NCBI RefSeq assembly: GCF_012911815.1
Contig: NZ_JAATNW010000004.1
Span: forward strand, 404,871-468,870
Length of the DNA: 64,000 nt
Direction: 5' to 3'
From: Alteromonas ponticola
GTDB taxonomy: Bacteria > Pseudomonadota > Gammaproteobacteria > Enterobacterales > Alteromonadaceae
Of the stretch, positions 63,962 through 64,000 are shown one piece after another (the first letter of the stretch is position 1; the number at the start of each line of letters is the position of its first letter). The notes below the pieces were generated by a model, which made no database searches, was not told the DNA's origin, and worked only from the letters and a program-made list of their open reading frames with translations. The position numbers were made by a program, and so were the translations under genes.

Positions 63962-64000
63962 TAATTGAAGAGTTTGATCATGGCTCAGATTGAACGCTGG
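63962..64000 (+). rRNA. rrs: 16S ribosomal RNA, first 39 bases
   Basis: AATTGAAGAGTTTGATCATG and GCTCAGATTGAACGCTGG are the universal 5' end of bacterial 16S rRNA. The mature end is placed by likeness to E. coli and may be off by one or two bases. The rest of the operon lies beyond the window. Confidence 0.97.

Noticed and set aside
1..64000. Insertion sequences, integrases, CRISPR arrays, tRNA genes
   Set aside because: No transposase or integrase-like frame, no regularly spaced direct repeats and no cloverleaf sequence was recognised.

Overview
The window is a chromosomal segment of a marine-type gammaproteobacterium, most likely in the Alteromonadales. Pointers are the motX gene of the sodium-driven polar flagellar motor, the ubiD-fre pair, the gammaproteobacterial spc/alpha ribosomal gene order, the E. 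coli-like S4 leader and rrn leader, and a large secreted S8 protease. I see no insertion sequence, phage gene, tRNA or CRISPR array.

Region 1 (1-15.4 kb) is ordinary chromosome. On the minus strand are a MarR/GbsR-like regulator followed by cydA and cydB of a bd-type quinol oxidase with a short Q-loop (cydB runs off the left edge), a small orphan gene, and ubiD-fre plus a periplasmic solute-binding protein. On the plus strand are two small conserved genes, motX, rnr-rlmB, an exported subtilisin-like protease with a long structured upstream region, and a soluble GAF-PAS hybrid histidine kinase.

Region 2 (15.6-24.2 kb) is the spc operon (rplN to rpmJ) and the alpha operon (rpsM to rplQ), with a recognisable S4-responsive pseudoknot before rpsM and a strong terminator after rplQ. 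The gene before rplN is the histidine kinase, not rpsQ, so the S10 operon is not attached here.

Region 3 (24.5-62.6 kb) is a large surface-glycan locus and the most interesting part. It supplies GDP-L-fucose (gmd, fcl, gmm) and dTDP-L-rhamnose (rfbA, rfbC, rfbD, rfbB). It holds many glycosyltransferases: a 1614-residue GT2-GT4-GT4-SGNH fusion, a GT2-GT4 fusion, a GT10 fucosyltransferase-like protein, a pyruvyltransferase-like protein, several GT-A proteins with long helical N-termini, and two GT-D-like genes, one frameshifted. It also has three sulfotransferase-like P-loop proteins, a secreted polysaccharide lyase-like protein, and three lipoproteins carrying seven-bladed FG-GAP propellers. 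A short module (W-Y-L, Y-P-D-V, H-Y-L, G-x-x-E-G-R signatures) recurs in three of its proteins. No flippase, polymerase, ABC exporter or Wza/Wzc-like gene is present. The likely product is a fucosylated, rhamnosylated and probably sulfated and pyruvylated glycan, made here but exported by genes elsewhere, or placed on proteins.

Region 4 (62.6-64 kb) has a secreted helical-repeat protein on the minus strand, then tandem rrn promoters, the boxA antitermination leader and the first bases of a 16S rRNA gene at the right edge.
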